From contig NC_072893.1 in assembly GCF_027943255.1 (NCBI RefSeq), forward strand, positions 97,533,784-97,597,783: a DNA stretch of 64,000 nt. The letters run 5' to 3'. A program made the position numbers and the translations under genes. Below are positions 43,461 through 55,521 of this stretch, in pieces (the stretch's first letter is position 1; each line of letters begins with the position of its first letter). Under the pieces are notes generated by a model, which was given only the letters and a program-made list of their open reading frames with translations, did not search any database and was not told the origin of the DNA. The DNA is from Anastrepha obliqua. Taxonomy: Eukaryota > Arthropoda > Insecta > Diptera > Tephritidae.

Positions 43461-43599
43461 AAGATTCCAAGAACCGGCGGTATTTTTTTAAATTTTGCTT
43501 GTTATACAAACAAATCTATATGAGGTTGCTTTGGGTTTTAGTTTTGATTTGTTTGATGAGGTTTGCAGTTATCTAAAATAGGTATATTACTAATGAAAA

Positions 43600-44298
43600 T
43601 GAACCCGATAACGAAGAAAATTTTCGTTGAAGTGCGAGAGCAAAACATAAGATGAAAAAGGAGGGAAATCCATTGAAATTGTTAGTCATGCTAAGTGAAC
43701 AGGGCAAACAATATTAAACAAGTTTTTTGAGACAGGGTCATTAACAAGCAAACCTAGAAGTAGTCGCAAGTCCAAAATTTCTCAAAGTGTTAAACGATAC
43801 ATAAAAAGTGTTGTGCACAAAAATCCTTAAACAACAACAGTAGAAACTCGGGATACATTGGTAACCGATCACAATATTAATGTTCACGCCCAAACAGTAT
43901 GAAGTATTTTGAGAGAAAACAATTACAAGCAAAGATAAGAAACAGAAACTGCTCGAATTTGCATTACAGTATCCTCAAAAATCGACTGATTTCTGGCCGA
44001 ATGTGTTTTTTTAGTATGAAATTAAATTCAATTTGTTTAGTTTTGATATCAAACCGAAAATATGGCTCAAAGCGAATGAAGAGCTGCAACCGGTGGTCTT
44101 TCAGTGATGGCATGGGTCTACAGTCAGCGCATGGGATCGACAAATTGCGGGATGTGGAAACAACTATGAACCGGTTTGTTTATTTTGATACACCGAAAAG
44201 CAATTTGAAAGAATCGGTAAGCAAATTGAGTCTGAGTGGCGAATAGTGTTTCCAACAGGACAACGGCCCACATAGTAAGGAATGGCTGCTTTATAAAG
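43600..44298 (+). pseudogene. Tc1-like transposase pseudogene
   Basis: In three frames: TGSLTSKPRSSRKSK (GSL..KPRSGR linker), QSVKRYIKSVVHKNPKTTT, NINVHAQTV and SILRENNYK (second helix-turn-helix), FALQYPQKSTDFWPNVFF, then DEIKFNLF (first Asp block, SDEIKFNLF), KIWLKANEELQPVV, DKLRDVETTMNRFVYFDT and FQQDNGPHSKEWLLYK (second Asp). This is the order of Tc1-family transposases. The final DD34E part is missing and at least six frame or stop lesions are visible. No TIRs were found. Confidence 0.75.
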
Positions 44299-44299
44299 T

Positions 44300-45858
44300 A
44301 AGCCTTTCTGTGCTGTGAATTCATCTTTGTTTTTGTTTTTTACGTAATTCCAAAATACTTATGTAGTTTTAAACTTCATTATCGGAATAAATATTTGTTT
44401 TATTTAGTATTTCGTTGGTATATTCAGTTTTTTTTTTCGGAATGCATTATTTATGTGAGGTACGTAAATTTTGAGTTCCGGAAAAAATTGATGATTTTAA
44501 AAATAATGAAAAATTCCAGGCCTTTTTAATGGCTTGAATACATTTGCATTGTTCTTGAACTTGAGTTTTTATATATATTTTTGTCTTCAGGGTAGTCATT
44601 TTGTTGAATGTGGAGAAAATCGTCGAAATCATTCGCTAAACTCAAATCTTACTGAAATTTATCAGCCCTAGTTTGCCATCGATGGAATTTTATCTTTGGC
44701 ATGAAAATCAAGATTTCGAAAAATATTTATTACCATCTACCATATTTGACACATACGGCATATGGCATGCATGTTAAATACAAATTAGCAAAGCCTGTTT
44801 TTTTTTTAATTCTGTCTGCTTTATGAGAGAATTTTTGAACAAACTGCGTTGAATCATGGTGTCCGGGTTCGGTTACCTAAGAGTCCGGTTATTGGGATGA
44901 TATCTGTACAGAAATTGTTTAACACTTCACTCTTTAAAAAACCTACTGCGTACCACGCAAAAACTTCTCAATGAATTTCGGTTAAAGGTCGTGCATGCCT
45001 TGTTGCCACCACACTAATATTATTATTCGCAAATATACAACACGCAGTCATATACCTATAAAAGTAAAATGTGAGATAACCAAACGAGGTGCGGTGAGTT
45101 GGTCACGGAATTCCCAATGGCTTAAGTTTATAGGATAAGGAAATCTGCACGGCGAGAGACAAGCAAGTGCCTACTTTGTACCTGAGTGTGAAGCCAAACT
45201 TGAGTTGCATTTGTTAGATTAAAAATGTTGCACGCAAATTTGCAGAATTGTTACAATGGAAAGCACATGATGGCCTTGTTCGTATGTATATATGTATATA
45301 CGAGTACACCACATGTTTTCTAACTTTCTTATGAATTTAATATATATTTTTATTTTATATTTTATTCACTTTGCTTCCTTTCCAGAAGTTTAGAACTGTG
45401 AAACTTATAAAAATTTGCACATGCAAAATATATAACAAAACGGCCTTGCAGCTTAATGGATTAAGCAGGAGTAGTTGAGCATTGAGTTTGAAAAGTTTTA
45501 AATGTGGAAATTATGGAAATCCCTGGAGTTTTAAAATATTGAGAAATTTCGAGTTTGTTTGCGCTATACAGACTATAGGTGTATAAGTATATTTTTTTTC
45601 TATTATGCTTTTTTATGCTATACTCGTATTAGCAAATACCCAGTGGGCGTCGCTCTGTCTTGAATGCTAAGTATATATGAAAGATTGGTGAGCAACACAA
45701 TAACAAGTCCGCAGCTTATGCAATTTATTCCAGAAAATATTAGCTTTAAAATACCAAAAACTCAGTGCAAGTTTGGGCATTATGTGCATAGTTATTAGAT
45801 TATGTTATCTCACATTGAAGTAGTATTTAACACATTTTTAAGTTAATTTTACTTAGTA
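44300..45858. other. non-coding DNA
   Basis: AT-rich, no recognised element. Short ORFs only. Confidence 0.5.
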
Positions 45859-46101
45859 TGGCGACTGCCGTAGCCGAACGGGATTCAACCCCTGAGCATG
45901 TAACTCTAAATGCGAAAAACAGTTTTTTCTAACAGCGGTCACCCCTCAGCAGGTGCCAATCTTTGAGTGTATTTCAGCCATGGAAAAAGCTTTTCATAAA
46001 AAACCATCTTTGCTTAAAAATCCTTTCGGGTGTATAAAACTGCAGGTGTCCCCATTTGTGGAAACGTGCTCCATAAATAGGAGCTGAAGCTGGACCAAAT
46101 A
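45859..46101 (+). repeat. old SINE copy (E), split by a DD41D insertion
   Basis: Diverged copy: GCCGTAGCCGAACGG (box A-like), then GCGGTCACCCCTCAGCAGG, GAGTGTATTTCAGCCATGG, CTGCAGGTGTCCCCATTTGT and AGCTGAAGCTGGACCAAATA. Box B is badly decayed. Sequence after the DD41D element (47367-47410) can be aligned to the expected SINE 3' end, so the DD41D element inserted within the SINE. Confidence 0.7.
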
Positions 46102-47366
46102 CAAGGTGGCGCAAAAGTAACCTTGCGATGTTTTTTGGCTGTAATTTAAAAAAAAAATGAAAAACTTTGATTCTTCTTGTGGATTATTTTTATTTGGTCT
46201 TTTAATTTTTTTTACTTCAAGTCGAGAATATGATGTCATGTAAATGGCCGCCGCCACATTTGATTGCCATTTGAGCCCTTTTTATGGCATTTTTCATCAC
46301 TTTGGCCAAAACTTTCGGCGATAGGTCCTCACATTCTTGACGGATATTGTCTTTAAGAGCTGCAAGAGTCTGAGGCTTGTTGACATAAACCCGCGACTTC
46401 AAAAAGCCCCACAAAAAGAAGTCTGGAGCGGTCAAATCAGGCGATCTTGCTGGCCAGTGCAAATCGCCAAAACGGGAAATTAGGCGCCCGGGAAATGCAT
46501 CCTTCAGCATATCGGTTGTGGCACATGCAGTGTGTGCCGGTGCATCGTCCTGTTGGAACCACATGTTTTCCAATCCCAATTCATCAAGTTGCGGCAAAAA
46601 GAACTCGTTGATCATTGCTCTGTAGCGCTCACCATTCACAGTAACCGTTTGGCGCGCGACGTCTTCGAAGAAAAAAGGTCCGATGACTCCTCTAGCGAAA
46701 ACAGCACACCATACAGTGGCTTTGAGCGGGTGTAATGGCTCTTCGTGGGTTACACGCGGATTTTCAGTGCCTCAGAAGCGTAAATTTTGCTTATTTACGT
46801 ACCCGCTAAGATGGAAATGGGCCTCATCACTCATGATTATTTCTGATGAAAAATCATCTTCCTCTTGGTGGTGATTAAGGATGGCTTGAGCGTATGAAGC
46901 ATCTTCAAATCATGTACCAAAATTCGCTGTAAAGATCGTCGACTGATACCCATTTGCGTGGCACGTCGTCTGGTCGATGTCGACGGCACTTCCATGACAT
47001 CCTCGGCTACAGCAGCAATATTCTCTGCAGAACGGCTACTCCGGGGTCTGCCACGCCTGGCAGCATCTCGTGTTGTGCCAGTCTCTTCGAGGCGAGCGGC
47101 TAAACGTCGCAGTGTTTCACCAGTAGGCGTTGGACGGCGAGGAAATCTGCGACGAAATTCACGTTGTGCCAAAGTCACCGACAGATTATTGATCAAATAA
47201 ATAGTCAGCAATATTCCGCGTTCTGGAGCAGTGTAGCGTAACATTGTTTATTAACGTGTATTTCGCATGTGTTTACTACACAAATGTCAAAACAGAACTG
47301 ACATTAGGGGCCAATCGCAAAATTTATAGCATTTTCTGATAGGAGGATTTCTTTAGCGCCACCTGT
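46102..47366 (-). mobile_element. DD41D (rosa-like) element, 1,265 bp
   Basis: Imperfect TIRs: CAAGGTGGCGCAAAAGTAAC at the left and, on the other strand from 47366, ACAGGTGGCGCTAAAGAAAT. TA flanks lie at 46100-46101 and 47367-47368. The transposase lies on the minus strand. The lineage differs from the 34550 and 57263 elements by TIR and protein. Confidence 0.88.
46217..47244 (-). pseudogene. DD41D transposase, few lesions
   Basis: The ATG at 47244 starts MLRYTAPERGILLTIYLINN, then LAQREFRRRFPRRPTPTGET (first helix-turn-helix), RSAENIAAVAEDVM, STSTRRRATQMGISRRSLQR (second). The frame breaks near 46845, probably at a deletion. A second frame carries IIMSDEAHFHLSGYVNKQNL (first Asp), one TGA stop, HPLKATVWCAVFARGVIGPF, VTVNGERYRAMINEFFLPQ, FQQDDAPAHTACATTD (second Asp) and ARSPDLTAPDFFLWGFLK (third Asp). 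I count 41 residues between the last two Asp. The C-terminus GGGHLHDIIFST is intact. Compared with about 340 residues expected, only a short piece around residues 130-150 is gone. Confidence 0.9.
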
Positions 47367-47544
47367 TACCTAACAAAGCATGCAAGGAACGAGTACTAAC
47401 AATTGAGGAGTAAGAATATACGGAAAATTTTTAAAATTTCCACGTTGGTGGCGCCAATATAATAAATGATGGAACAAGGAGCTGTATTAATATTAAGGCG
47501 ACAGTACAGACATTCCGCGACTTCCCTGACTAGGCCATGTCATC

Positions 47545-47770
47545 CGAATGGATACAAACATCTCAGCTATTGAAGATATTTTCTGGTGGCAGCAGAGTAT
47601 GGAAGGTAGAAAGAGAAAGGCCGCATTTGCGTTAAAAAGATCAGATGGAGAAAGACTTAGCTTCAACTGGTGAATCTGGTGATTGGCGCTGGTTAGCACC
47701 CGCTTAAAGGCTTATCGCACCTATCGGCAAGAATAAGTTAAGCTCAGTTAAATTGATCTAAGTTCACTTG
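47545..47770 (+). pseudogene. LINE ORF2 C-terminal end relic
   Basis: In two frames: GHVIRMDTNISAIE, then RERPHLR and KDQMEKDLASTGESGDWRWL. The order GHV.RMD...., RGRP.LRW.DQ.EKDLA..G...WR.LA is the C-terminal end of a LINE ORF2. It is the same general type as 25495-25650. The 3' side is A-rich near 47770. No RT core is present. Confidence 0.5.
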
Positions 47771-47774
47771 AAAA

Positions 47775-50700
47775 AAAAACAAAAAACACAAGGCTTATCA
47801 CAATCTGGCTTAATTTATTAAATCGATATTTAGAAAATTGTAAAGTGCAATAAAAGGCAAGGAACGGCTATAAGGAAAGTTTATCAATACCTTTGAAGTA
47901 AATAAATTTTAATACGTAGACTGCGCTGCGGCTGTTAGAATGAATCTAATTACTAATGTTGGTTCAAAATGTAAGAATTTACAATCAGACGGAAGTTAAA
48001 TGAGCTGAGTCTTAAGTTAATTATTTGCAAACATTATCAGTCAAGCAGCATCTTTTAACTAATTAATTTCTCATTAATTTCAATACAAAAAAAAACCTTC
48101 GTATTTACCAACTCAATTAGATTACAATTAGTGGTAGGCACTTACTAATTTATAGGCATTTGTTAAACACTTTGGACACTTGTCATGCGATTGCATGCTT
48201 TTGTTATTGTACGAGTATCACGTCAAATACTAATTAGTGCTCTATTCATATCGGTTTTTAATATTTCAGTAGAAAACAAAATTTCTACTTACATAACAAG
48301 TTCTTTAATTAGAGATAGGAAAACTTTACAAAAAGATTTACTATGTCTGGTATTCTGTATCCTCATAAAAGGAAAATTTATTACGTCACTTAAAGTGAAG
48401 CAAACAAAAATAAGTTATTTGTTGGCAGCTGTTTTTCGTGTAGAGTAGCAGTTAATCTCAAATGATCAATCGCAATTTATAGCAATTCAAAAATGTATCA
48501 AATGACTATAGACTAAACGAAAAATTCATCAAATGGTCCACAATATCTTGTTGATAGGAAAATCTAAATACAAAGGCAGCATCATCTAGGAAGCAAAAAC
48601 CTGCCATCGGAATGGCACCATGATGAGTTCCCTCGAGGAGCGGCAAAGAATACAAAAGGTCGTAAGGGGTGATATCGAGGGTAGAGCAACATTGGAATGC
48701 CTTTAGCATCGCCGCATTGTGTTGTAAGAGCCAGCCGTTGTCAACATGTTAAAAGTGAAAAGTTTCAAGGGAAAAGTTTAATTACAACACGTCTCTTATA
48801 ATGAGATTTACTCACAACGTCACTAAAAATGATTTCGGAAATATGCATAAAACACAAATCAAATGGGTTACGGATTTCAAATTTCTGCTAGATCTAAAGG
48901 TCTCTTATTTCCAGGTATTTATTAATGAATGACGCAGTACTGCACCTTTCGAGTAATAAATGAATTCGCAGAACTTGATTGGCAAACCTCAGGGCTCTTC
49001 TTTTGCAAGAAAAATTCGAAATGTTTCCACAGCAATAAGAGGAAAAGCAAGTTTAGGCCTCATACTTTTGTAATTCAAGAAATTGTGCATTTCCAACATG
49101 AACTCAAAGGCACGCTTGTGTCGTATTCCGAGGCTACTCATTGAATGTGAAACAAATAACGTTGATAAAAATATAGAGACCTAATCATGAAGCTATAATT
49201 ATATTGTAAAAATCCTGTATATTTATTATAGTATCTGGTTGCCATTTGCAAAAGATTACCTGAGCCAAATATGACTTTAAAAACTCTGTGTTCCACCTAG
49301 ACACCTCACGAAAGTAGAAATATATCTACTTATATATAAACATGACTTACGGTTTTCTAAGAAAAATGCAGTTTATGTACATACAATTGCATTGCACTAC
49401 ACCGAAAAGAATCTAGAATGAAGGGAATAACTAAGCTTCGGCGAAGTCATTGCTTCTATAGGTGTCAATTCAGGTGGACATTTAATTGGTATTATATTTT
49501 CTGCTGAACATATTATATATAAATGGAATATTCCAGATTTTCTGATTGTGTGGCAGTTCTAATGAGTTCTTCTAGAAACTCCTTTGCACATTTGCACTTC
49601 TACGGTGATATTTTTAAAAATTTTGAGGTTGATTAAAATACTTATCTGCTAAATGACTTGAAATTATAAATCTCAAAGATTCTTCAGTTTGATTTCTTTG
49701 GGAAAATAGTTTGGACAAGTCAAAAAGCATCAAACACACTTATGGATTTTTTATTTGCTTTAATTAACATTTTACATTCTTATTCTTTTACTTTCTGGAA
49801 GTTGATAAAAACTTTTGCACACAAAGATATTGTATTTTAATATAATATCTGCTGGCTGAGTTACAAAATTTCAATGCTCTAAAATAAACATTACTCGCAA
49901 CATGGCATGACAAATAGTTTTGCATGCATTTGTACGGATAAATGGATAATTGAATATCTCATCAAAATAGAAAACATCAAATAACCAAATTTGTATTTGC
50001 ATTAGATTATATTATATTTACCTATAATAAATTTAATTGATATAATTTAAACAAATATTATAAAATAAAGTATTCCTTTCACGTACTATTGAAGCTCCTA
50101 CTACATGTTCCACGAAGTAAATCAACCTTGAATAGGTGAATAAAATTTGGATCTTGGTTGAATTTGTAAGCCTAAATTTAGGATTGATTGAGTGTGACAA
50201 TGACAGATAAAATTCTCCTACTTCAACCTTACCATTAAACATTCTATCTTAATGTATGCATATTAAATGTCGTAATATTTTAAAACAAGAATTTTATGGA
50301 TGTATATATTCATATACCGTTTGCAAATTATATAACTCTTGCATTGATTTTGCCCTTCAAAACAGTTCAGCTTTTTTTATTTATAGAGGCAATTTAAAGA
50401 CCTCCACATTTTGTTATCTGAGTTAAAATCATTGATGAATAAAACTACGTTCTTCTACATGCCAAGTCATGTTATTAATTACTTGCATTAAACGGAGATT
50501 TCCCTCCCTCTCTAATAAAAATTTAAAAAGTGTTAATTGTTTCTACAGTTTTAATTTATTTTATGCCGAATTATTTCTTATTGATCGAAAAATGCACATA
50601 AATATGTAAACTAGAGTGGCCAAATTACTAATAGACGTCACTTTTCTGGTCAATAAAGCGAATTGACGATTTCTCAATATTCGCATTCCACTTAGGTTGT

Positions 50701-50995
50701 CTTCAGATAAGTACCTATATAATTTTCTTATCATTCAGTTGGAAATAGATAAGCATTAATTGCAAGAATACACATGGATTTGCATGTACGTCACTCAATA
50801 TATGACAAGAAAAGTAAATAATTAAACGAATAAAGAAATTTAAATAGCAAAAAATAAGAAAATTAAAAAAAAACAATACGGGAAATGTGGTGTCATGCAA
50901 GCAATTTAAAAATAAATCGACAACATACAAGTGAATTCACAGGGCTATGAATACGAGTATTACTCGTACAGCCCCTTTTGCTGGATTAAATTAAC
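47775..50995. other. non-coding DNA, no recognised feature
   Basis: Over 3 kb of AT-rich sequence. A minus-strand 67-codon frame at 48506-48709 (LEGTHHGAIPMAGFCFLDDA) looks coding in composition but matches nothing I know. Nothing else noted. Confidence 0.4.
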
Positions 50996-50999
50996 AGCA

Positions 51000-51310
51000 C
51001 AACGGGAGTATACGTCATATTGAGAGGTTCTAATCAATCAAGCTGAACAAATAGCGCCAAAGCGATTGCTAAGCGCTGGCAAGTGTAATAGTATTAGCGA
51101 GAAATAAAAATAAATAAAAGCTAGGCACAAGCACGTCAACAGCAACCGCTAACCAGCAGGTGATGACAGGAACGGCTGGCTTGCGCTGCACTCACTCTCA
51201 GAGTGTTCATGTGTGTGTGACTCTTTTGCGACACTTCACTCCCCCGTTGTTTTGGCCGTTCTCATTCGCTTTTCACGATTATTTTTTATCAGATACACAA
51301 ATAACAACTA
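51000..51310. promoter_or_regulatory. possible regulatory island
   Basis: A markedly less AT-rich patch with CAGGTG-type E-box, GAGAGT-like words (CTCTCAGAGTG) and TGTGTGTG runs, set in very AT-rich DNA. It contains no ORF or repeat end. It could be an enhancer or a 5' flank; the evidence is compositional only. Confidence 0.2.
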
Positions 51311-51755
51311 ATAACAGCACGTAATACCGTTAAGTGTGGAAGCGACAAGAGATTATGGAATATTAGCTCTTTCGTCTTCAGCACTTTGAATGATTTGTTG
51401 CGATTTGAAGTTGAAATACAAGTTCATGTGAATGGTTGCTACCACATAAGTACATACATATGTATATTTGTATTTACTTGTGTACATAAGTTTGTATAGA
51501 TATCAATCAATTTGGAGCTTTTCAAGTTGCTAACTAAAATTAGAAATGATTGTGTAATTTATAGGCTTTTGGTGTGTACCACCTCTTACAGATACACAAA
51601 AATTTGTTCTATATGATTTATCCTCGTTCACATGTTCTACTTCTTTACTTGTATAAACTTATAAAATATTTTTGCGGTATATTTTATAAATACAAGGTAG
51701 TGCAAAATTAATCATTCTATATTTTTTTAAGCACTTTCTTACTGAATAAGATTTA

Positions 51756-52028
51756 ATGTCACTCATACTAGCGTTGATTTTTCTCGTTTTTATAAAAAAT
51801 GTGGTATTTTATTGTAGAAAAGAAATGGCTTTTTTACTTTTCAACCCATATCAAACTGATGATTCAGATCTATTTGATAAAGACGATGATGATTATTATT
51901 TGCCTGATGAAAATGAAATTGAAAGTGCTTTTGATGATAGTGATGATTCGGGCATCGAATATTTGTATCAAGACTTGAGAGAAGAAGTTGTATTTAATAT
52001 CGTTATTTCTCGTTCCTCTGATTCATAA
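51756..52028 (+). CDS. short acidic ORF, unknown
   Basis: A 90-codon frame with a hydrophobic start and an acidic middle (DDSDLFDKDDDDYYLPDENE, then IESAFDDSDDSGIEYLY). Acidic N-termini like this are seen in piggyBac-type transposases, but no catalytic domain follows. Just upstream, AAGGTAGTGCAAAATTAATC (51694-51713) resembles the DD41D TIR at 46102 (AAGGTGGCGCAAAAGTAAC). A second ORF at 52239-52514 has no recognised motif. Treat as unassigned. Confidence 0.25.
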   Translation: MSLILALIFLVFIKNVVFYCRKEMAFLLFNPYQTDDSDLFDKDDDDYYLPDENEIESAFDDSDDSGIEYLYQDLREEVVFNIVISRSSDS

Positions 52029-52729
52029 TCGGGTATTTTTATTGTTTTTTATGGAATTAGTTTTTATTGCGTTACTACTCCCTTGTTAGTATTTTAATTG
52101 TTCATCTAGGGATTCGAAAATATGGTAGTGGATATGACGAAATTACAGGGTTTACGTCTGTATAAGGAAAGAAGGGTTAATATTGATTTTTCACAATGAG
52201 GAATACATTGAAGGATTGTAGAATGATAAATCTGGTCGATGAATTTTTTCAGCAACAATGCTCCTCAAAATATTAACAAAAGACAATTATTTAAATCAAA
52301 GTGTATACTCAAAAAATGTGTTACGTCATACGTTTTGATTGAAATTAGTCAACTGCTGCGTCATCCACTTTTTGAACATTGCAAAAGAATGCCGTATGAG
52401 CAAAATACGCATGCAGTTGTTCATAAGGGGTTAGCGGTAGACAGAGGCCCGAAAAATGATGATTTTCAATCATTTTTTGCCAGTCAATTGCTTTATTTTA
52501 CAAAAATAAAATGATAGCATTAAAACGTTATATTTCGACTTGACTTTAGCAAAATTTCGAAAAAAAAGAAATTAATAATTCGAAAAGTTATCGCTGTTTA
52601 TGTGGAGCCCGTTTCTCCAGAAGTCCCTTGCGGTGATCATCACAATTCCTTGGAGATTCATTTAAAATCAATTGGACAAGAGAAATTAGTTTTATTAATA
52701 TGTGGATAATCTTGTGCTTGATGGAAGTT

Positions 52730-53004
52730 TTTTTTTTTCAGAATTAACAATATGGCGGCCTCAGAAAATATTTTTCAGATTTTCGAGAAAAAAAAACCGA
52801 CAATTAATTGCTTAAAAAAAATCAGAATTTTTGAAAAAAAATCCTCGTACCTGTTTTTTATACAAAACAGTATAAATTTTATTGAAATCTACCAAGCGTT
52901 TTTTAAGTTACAGTGATCACCAATTCAAAAAACATAGTTTTGAGAAAAACGCATTTAAAGTTTTGCTATGGATTTATGTAGGGCTATACGGTTTATTTAA
53001 TTAC
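52730..53004 (-). other. 3' UTR-like region of the Mutator/Kolobok-type element
   Basis: Read on the minus strand this follows the transposase stop and contains GCAAAACTTTAAATGCG and TTTTTCTCAAAACTATG, and further on TGAGGCCGCCATATTG. The TTAA-flanked MITE at 61354-61950 has the same order of similar words when read on the minus strand. The element's left end could not be located. Confidence 0.4.
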
Positions 53005-54658
53005 TTACACTGTGTCATATATTTCTGGGCCATATAATAGTTCTTCAGCCGTCATAATAGTTTTCAAAATATCGATTTGCTATTGCGTAAGTGCCATTCT
53101 ACCTTCTCGAGTGTTATCGTTAGCACGCTTATCTGTCATTTTCATAGATGAGAATTAGGCCCACAACTTAAGTTCCAGTGTTATCATTATAACCAATAAT
53201 GAATTTATACCTTCATTGAATATACAAGTAGCTATGTATGCAACAATTTGTACGATAGTGTGACTAGTATTTACCATTTTTGGGCATATTTTCAGTACTA
53301 GTTCATTAAAGCTTTCATTATTAGTTTGATTTGAACTACACATCTCGATTTCATTATGGAAATCTTCGTAAGTAGGTTTGATAGCTTTTAAAACATCAAG
53401 AGGTAAGGGATAATAATCTTGAGTATAACTAGCAAGCTTTCCCCTTGCTTCAGCGCGCTGGTAAGAGCACCAAGAATCTTCGCCTTTTCGACACATATCA
53501 TGATTCAGCTTTTCATCGCTCCAGCCGTAGTGATAAAAAGTTGCCATTATAGCAGATTTCATATCTTCAATAGAATCACAATGCTGGCGTATTGATAAAC
53601 CATAGTACACGGTTAATTTGTTTATTACTTTTCCTGTAAGCTTACCTTGACCACCAAGGCCTTTTTGTTTAGTTTTCAGTGCACGTAATCGAGTCCCCAT
53701 CCGCTTTTGAGCCCTATACATTCGTTTTTATTTACGGTTGTATTTTTGTAAGGATCTGCTTTTATAACCTCTGGATAGGTCTTGAAATCACCATCGCCAA
53801 TATAGTTTGCATACTTAACTCTATATTTTGTTTCAGAATGCTGAAACATTTCGACCATGGCATCCACCTCTATTTTTCCAGAAGACCCTTTGTGATTAGT
53901 AGTACAATTGTATTTTTTTTTTTTTGTTTTTTTGCAATACTCACATAGCTTACAATATGTACTTTTAATGTTTATATCAAGAAACTTTCCAGTAAAATAG
54001 CCTATTATAGAAGAATCTCCAAATGACGATGTATATCCCCGTTTTTGCCAGGTCCCATCTCCTGATACCGCTTTTCTTCATTCACAGCTTTCGTCATGAA
54101 GGCTTCTGCGACGGTTTTACTCCAATTTAAAGTCTGTTTCAATAATATTGTATGCGTACATTTATCTAAAAAAAGACAGCATGTCCATCAGGCCAGAAAA
54201 CTTGCACAATCCTTCGTATCTTATTCCTAGTATTCTCATTACAAAAATGAAATGTCTGTTTTCATATCGTCTGTTTTCATAATCGTCTGTTTCATAAGAA
54301 ACGCCTAATGAAAGAACAGGAAGGAATATATTCATTTCCACAGTTATTACATGCAACTACAATCGTGGGCTGGGATCCACTTGTACTTGCTGTTTGAAAC
54401 AGTACATTTCCATCACATTTTTTACACTTTAAAAGAGCAGTAATAGCAGTGATTACCATAATAAAATTTATTATTCGAAATTCAGTACTGCTGTCTTCAG
54501 GCACATCATCTTCAGTGTGTGGTTTCAATTTTTTAGAATATGTACTCTGAATACTTCATCACGTTCCGCTGTTGTCCGACTAAACACATTGAACGCGACT
54601 TATTAATATTTTCAGAACTCCACAGTTGTCTTGAGACCTTTCTAGAATCACGTCCCAT
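53005..54658 (-). pseudogene. Mutator-like/Kolobok-type transposase pseudogene
   Basis: The ATG at 54658 starts MGRDSRKVSRQLWSSENINK. Then follow CKKCDGNVLFQTAS with VVACNNCGNEYIPS (two CxxC pairs, a zinc-binding N-terminus), LGIRYEGLCKFSGLMDML, and LNWSKTVAEAFMTKAVNEEK. Then MDAMVEMFQHSETKYRVKYA and NYIGDGDFKTYPEV (catalytic-type GDGD), a frameshift, VQKRMGTRLR in shifted form, KTKQKGLGGQGKLTGKVINK, YYGLSIRQHCDSIEDMKSAI, CRKGEDSWCSYQ, and NNESFNELVLKICPK. The end in EELLYGPEIYD precedes the stop at 53005. This matches the Mutator-like transposase domain found in many arthropod genomes (recalled as Pfam Mutator; Kolobok-type in other schemes). Several frameshifts and stops are visible. Confidence 0.8.
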
Positions 54659-54659
54659 G

Positions 54660-55507
54660 GTAAATTACTTTAAAAATAATTTATTTTAACACACAACTAT
54701 CAACTGCTCAGTGCAACGTCTACAAGGATACTGGCAACTAAAAAATATTTTTCAGCACTTGTACTACCTAGAAATTGTAAATATATATAGAAGGGTATAT
54801 ATAGCGGATATACTATATATTTAGATATACTTATATATACATCAAAATGGGCATTCATCGCAACAAAACCCGAGAAGTCGGTTGCTTGCAGCTGCTACTA
54901 GCTACTTGCTCTCGAACGCCCCAGAACGCTCGAGCGCCCCTTTTTAATTGTTGAATAACTTGAAAAGTACCATCGGCCTGAACCATCAGCATCATTTCGT
55001 TTGACACGTTTATCAGATACGAAACAGCGAGGTCACTGTTACACTGTGTTTTCTGTGATAAATGATTAAAAAATATTTGTTCTGATAACAGATGCCGTTT
55101 GTTGAAAACGGCGCTAAAAACATGGAATTATAAAGCTTTGTTTTTCTTGTTTTCTGTTTTCAGTTATTCAGTTCTCGTTTCCTCAACACATTTGTTTGTG
55201 AATTTTCTTATCAAAATATATATATTTTTTTAATAAATCATTTCTAAAATTAATAGAAAGTACACTAATTACATGTTTTCACGATTAACCCCCCAAAAAA
55301 GTAAAAATTCTCAAAACGGGGTTGGGTCCATTTAGACTTTATAGAATGTATTCATTCGCGAAAAAAAGGAGCTGATGAAAGTTAATTTGGGTTTCTGGTC
55401 ATCGGAGTGATATTGCGAAATCAGTCGTCTGTGAGATGGAAAAAGTATTTTAATAGCTTGAAGTTGTAAACCATTCTAATCATCAGTAGAAATGACCAGC
55501 ATGAGAG
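54660..55507. other. non-coding DNA
   Basis: The first about 110 bp are probably the 5' UTR and end of the Mutator/Kolobok-type element. GAACGCCCCAGAACGCTCGA near 54913 is a GC-rich patch with repeated GAAC/GAGC words. Nothing else recognised. Confidence 0.35.
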
Positions 55508-55521
55508 CTGCTTATCTATTA

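Noticed and set aside
51690..54770. One element bounded by AGGTAGTGCAA and TTGTACTACCT
   Set aside because: The two ends are only partly matched, no target duplication fits, and the left copy resembles a DD41D TIR instead.
54905..54935. Heat-shock-element-like GAAC/GAGC array
   Set aside because: The spacing and orientation do not match alternating nGAAn units.
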